From an uncultured Collinsella sp. (GTDB lineage: Bacteria; Actinomycetota; Coriobacteriia; Coriobacteriales; Coriobacteriaceae): a stretch of 12,505 nt of DNA. Under the pieces are notes generated by a model that was not told the origin of the DNA, made no database searches, and saw only the letters and a program-made list of their open reading frames with translations. Shown piece by piece: positions 12,276-12,505 of the stretch. The DNA lies in the NCBI GenBank assembly GCA_902489665.1, contig CABUAT010000041.1:1-12505 (forward strand), given 5' to 3'. The position numbers were made by a program, and so were the translations under genes. How positions within the stretch are numbered: the stretch's first letter is position 1; each line of letters begins with the position of its first letter.

Positions 12276-12496
12276 CTTTGGAGTAAAGTAGCGCTCCAGA
12301 GATGACCGATGTCTCAATACACATAAAACAGCTGGTCATCGCCAATATCAGAAGCCAATGCTTCAGTTTTAACCTCAGTGATGCGACTGAGGGACCTATT
12401 CATTTGTGAACAAAATATGGAGTGCGCGATTCCCGCCCCCGGGGCCCCTCCGGTCTGGCAATATATCTCCTTGCCGCGCGGCCCGGTGGAACCGGG
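12276..12496 (+). other. Hairpin-rich region, possible structured leader with T-box-like core
   Basis: Between 12205 and 12505 no convincing plus-strand gene is seen. Successive hairpins are CTTTGGAG/CTCCAGAG (12276-12301), GATGACC/GGTCATC (12301-12340), GAAGC/GCTTC (12351-12364) and CCTCAGT/ACTGAGG (12373-12392). Near the end, GGTGGAACCGGG (12485-12496) matches 11 of 12 bases of the T-box core GGTGGNACCGCG. The TGGA would fit a tRNA with discriminator U, such as tRNA-Gly. Against a T-box: the motif lies in a simple CCCGGT/ACCGGG palindrome, no classic long stem I or specifier codon can be fixed, and the regulated gene would be outside the window. Confidence 0.3.
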
Positions 12497-12505
12497 AACC
12501 AGCGC
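12314..12505 (-). CDS. Possible 3' end of a gene entering from the right edge
   Basis: On the minus strand a frame without a start in the window runs from the edge to a TGA at 12316-12314, giving 63 codons. The last 29 residues, from MNRSLSRITEVK to DDQLFYVY, read like ordinary protein and lie in AT-rich DNA; the first 34 lie in very GC-rich DNA and look less natural (TGPRGKEIYCQTGGAPGAG). I recognise no family. It competes with the structured-RNA reading of the same bases, and chance is a real possibility. Confidence 0.25.
   Translation of the reverse strand, partial: ALVPGSTGPRGKEIYCQTGGAPGAGIAHSIFCSQMNRSLSRITEVKTEALASDIGDDQLFYVY

Overview
The window reads as a chromosomal stretch of a GC-rich actinobacterium of class Coriobacteriia, most probably Collinsella. 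This rests on the codon use and on the style of the core genes (four-Cys TSCPD protein, long-form PurC, M29 aminopeptidase). I recognise the style but could not test it with a search. The -10 boxes seen are TACAAT-like.

Bases 1-3211 are the integrase-proximal end of an integrative element (phage- or ICE-like). Every gene there is on the minus strand. In order of transcription they are a tyrosine integrase, an XRE-type regulator overlapping it by one base, an intergenic control region with inverted repeats, and then a tightly packed set: an excisionase-like winged helix, an unknown small protein, a second excisionase-like winged helix, a DUF6291-like protein and the start of another gene running off the left edge. 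The element ends in the last 45 nt of a tRNA-Gly(CCC) gene, with identity starting at the anticodon loop. This is a classic tRNA attachment site, and the intact tRNA should lie at the far left end, outside the window.

Bases 3212-11852 are host backbone on the plus strand: purB, a four-Cys TSCPD protein with a Tat lipoprotein overlapping it by one base, an OmpR-family response regulator with its sensor kinase, purC, a two-TM protein, and an M29 aminopeptidase. PurC and PurB catalyse consecutive steps of IMP synthesis but sit 4.2 kb apart, with a two-component system between them. Ahead of purC is a candidate 22-codon leader ORF whose stop codon lies in the purC ribosome binding site.

Bases 11843-12204 hold tRNA-Lys(TTT) with a clear promoter and a UUCG terminator. 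A 179-bp offset duplication follows, repeating the tRNA 3' end and the terminator. The DNA between the copies belongs to a three-hairpin repeat family whose other member follows the tRNA-Gly fragment at 3266-3403. Both members begin with an inverted T-arm motif and end in a tRNA-3'-end-like sequence. This tRNA-linked family is the most interesting pattern in the window.

Bases 12205-12505 are different again: an AT-rich stretch with several consecutive hairpins, then a GC-rich end with a TGGAACC motif resembling a T-box core. It may be a structured leader, or on the minus strand the 3' end of a gene entering from the right. Neither reading is proven.
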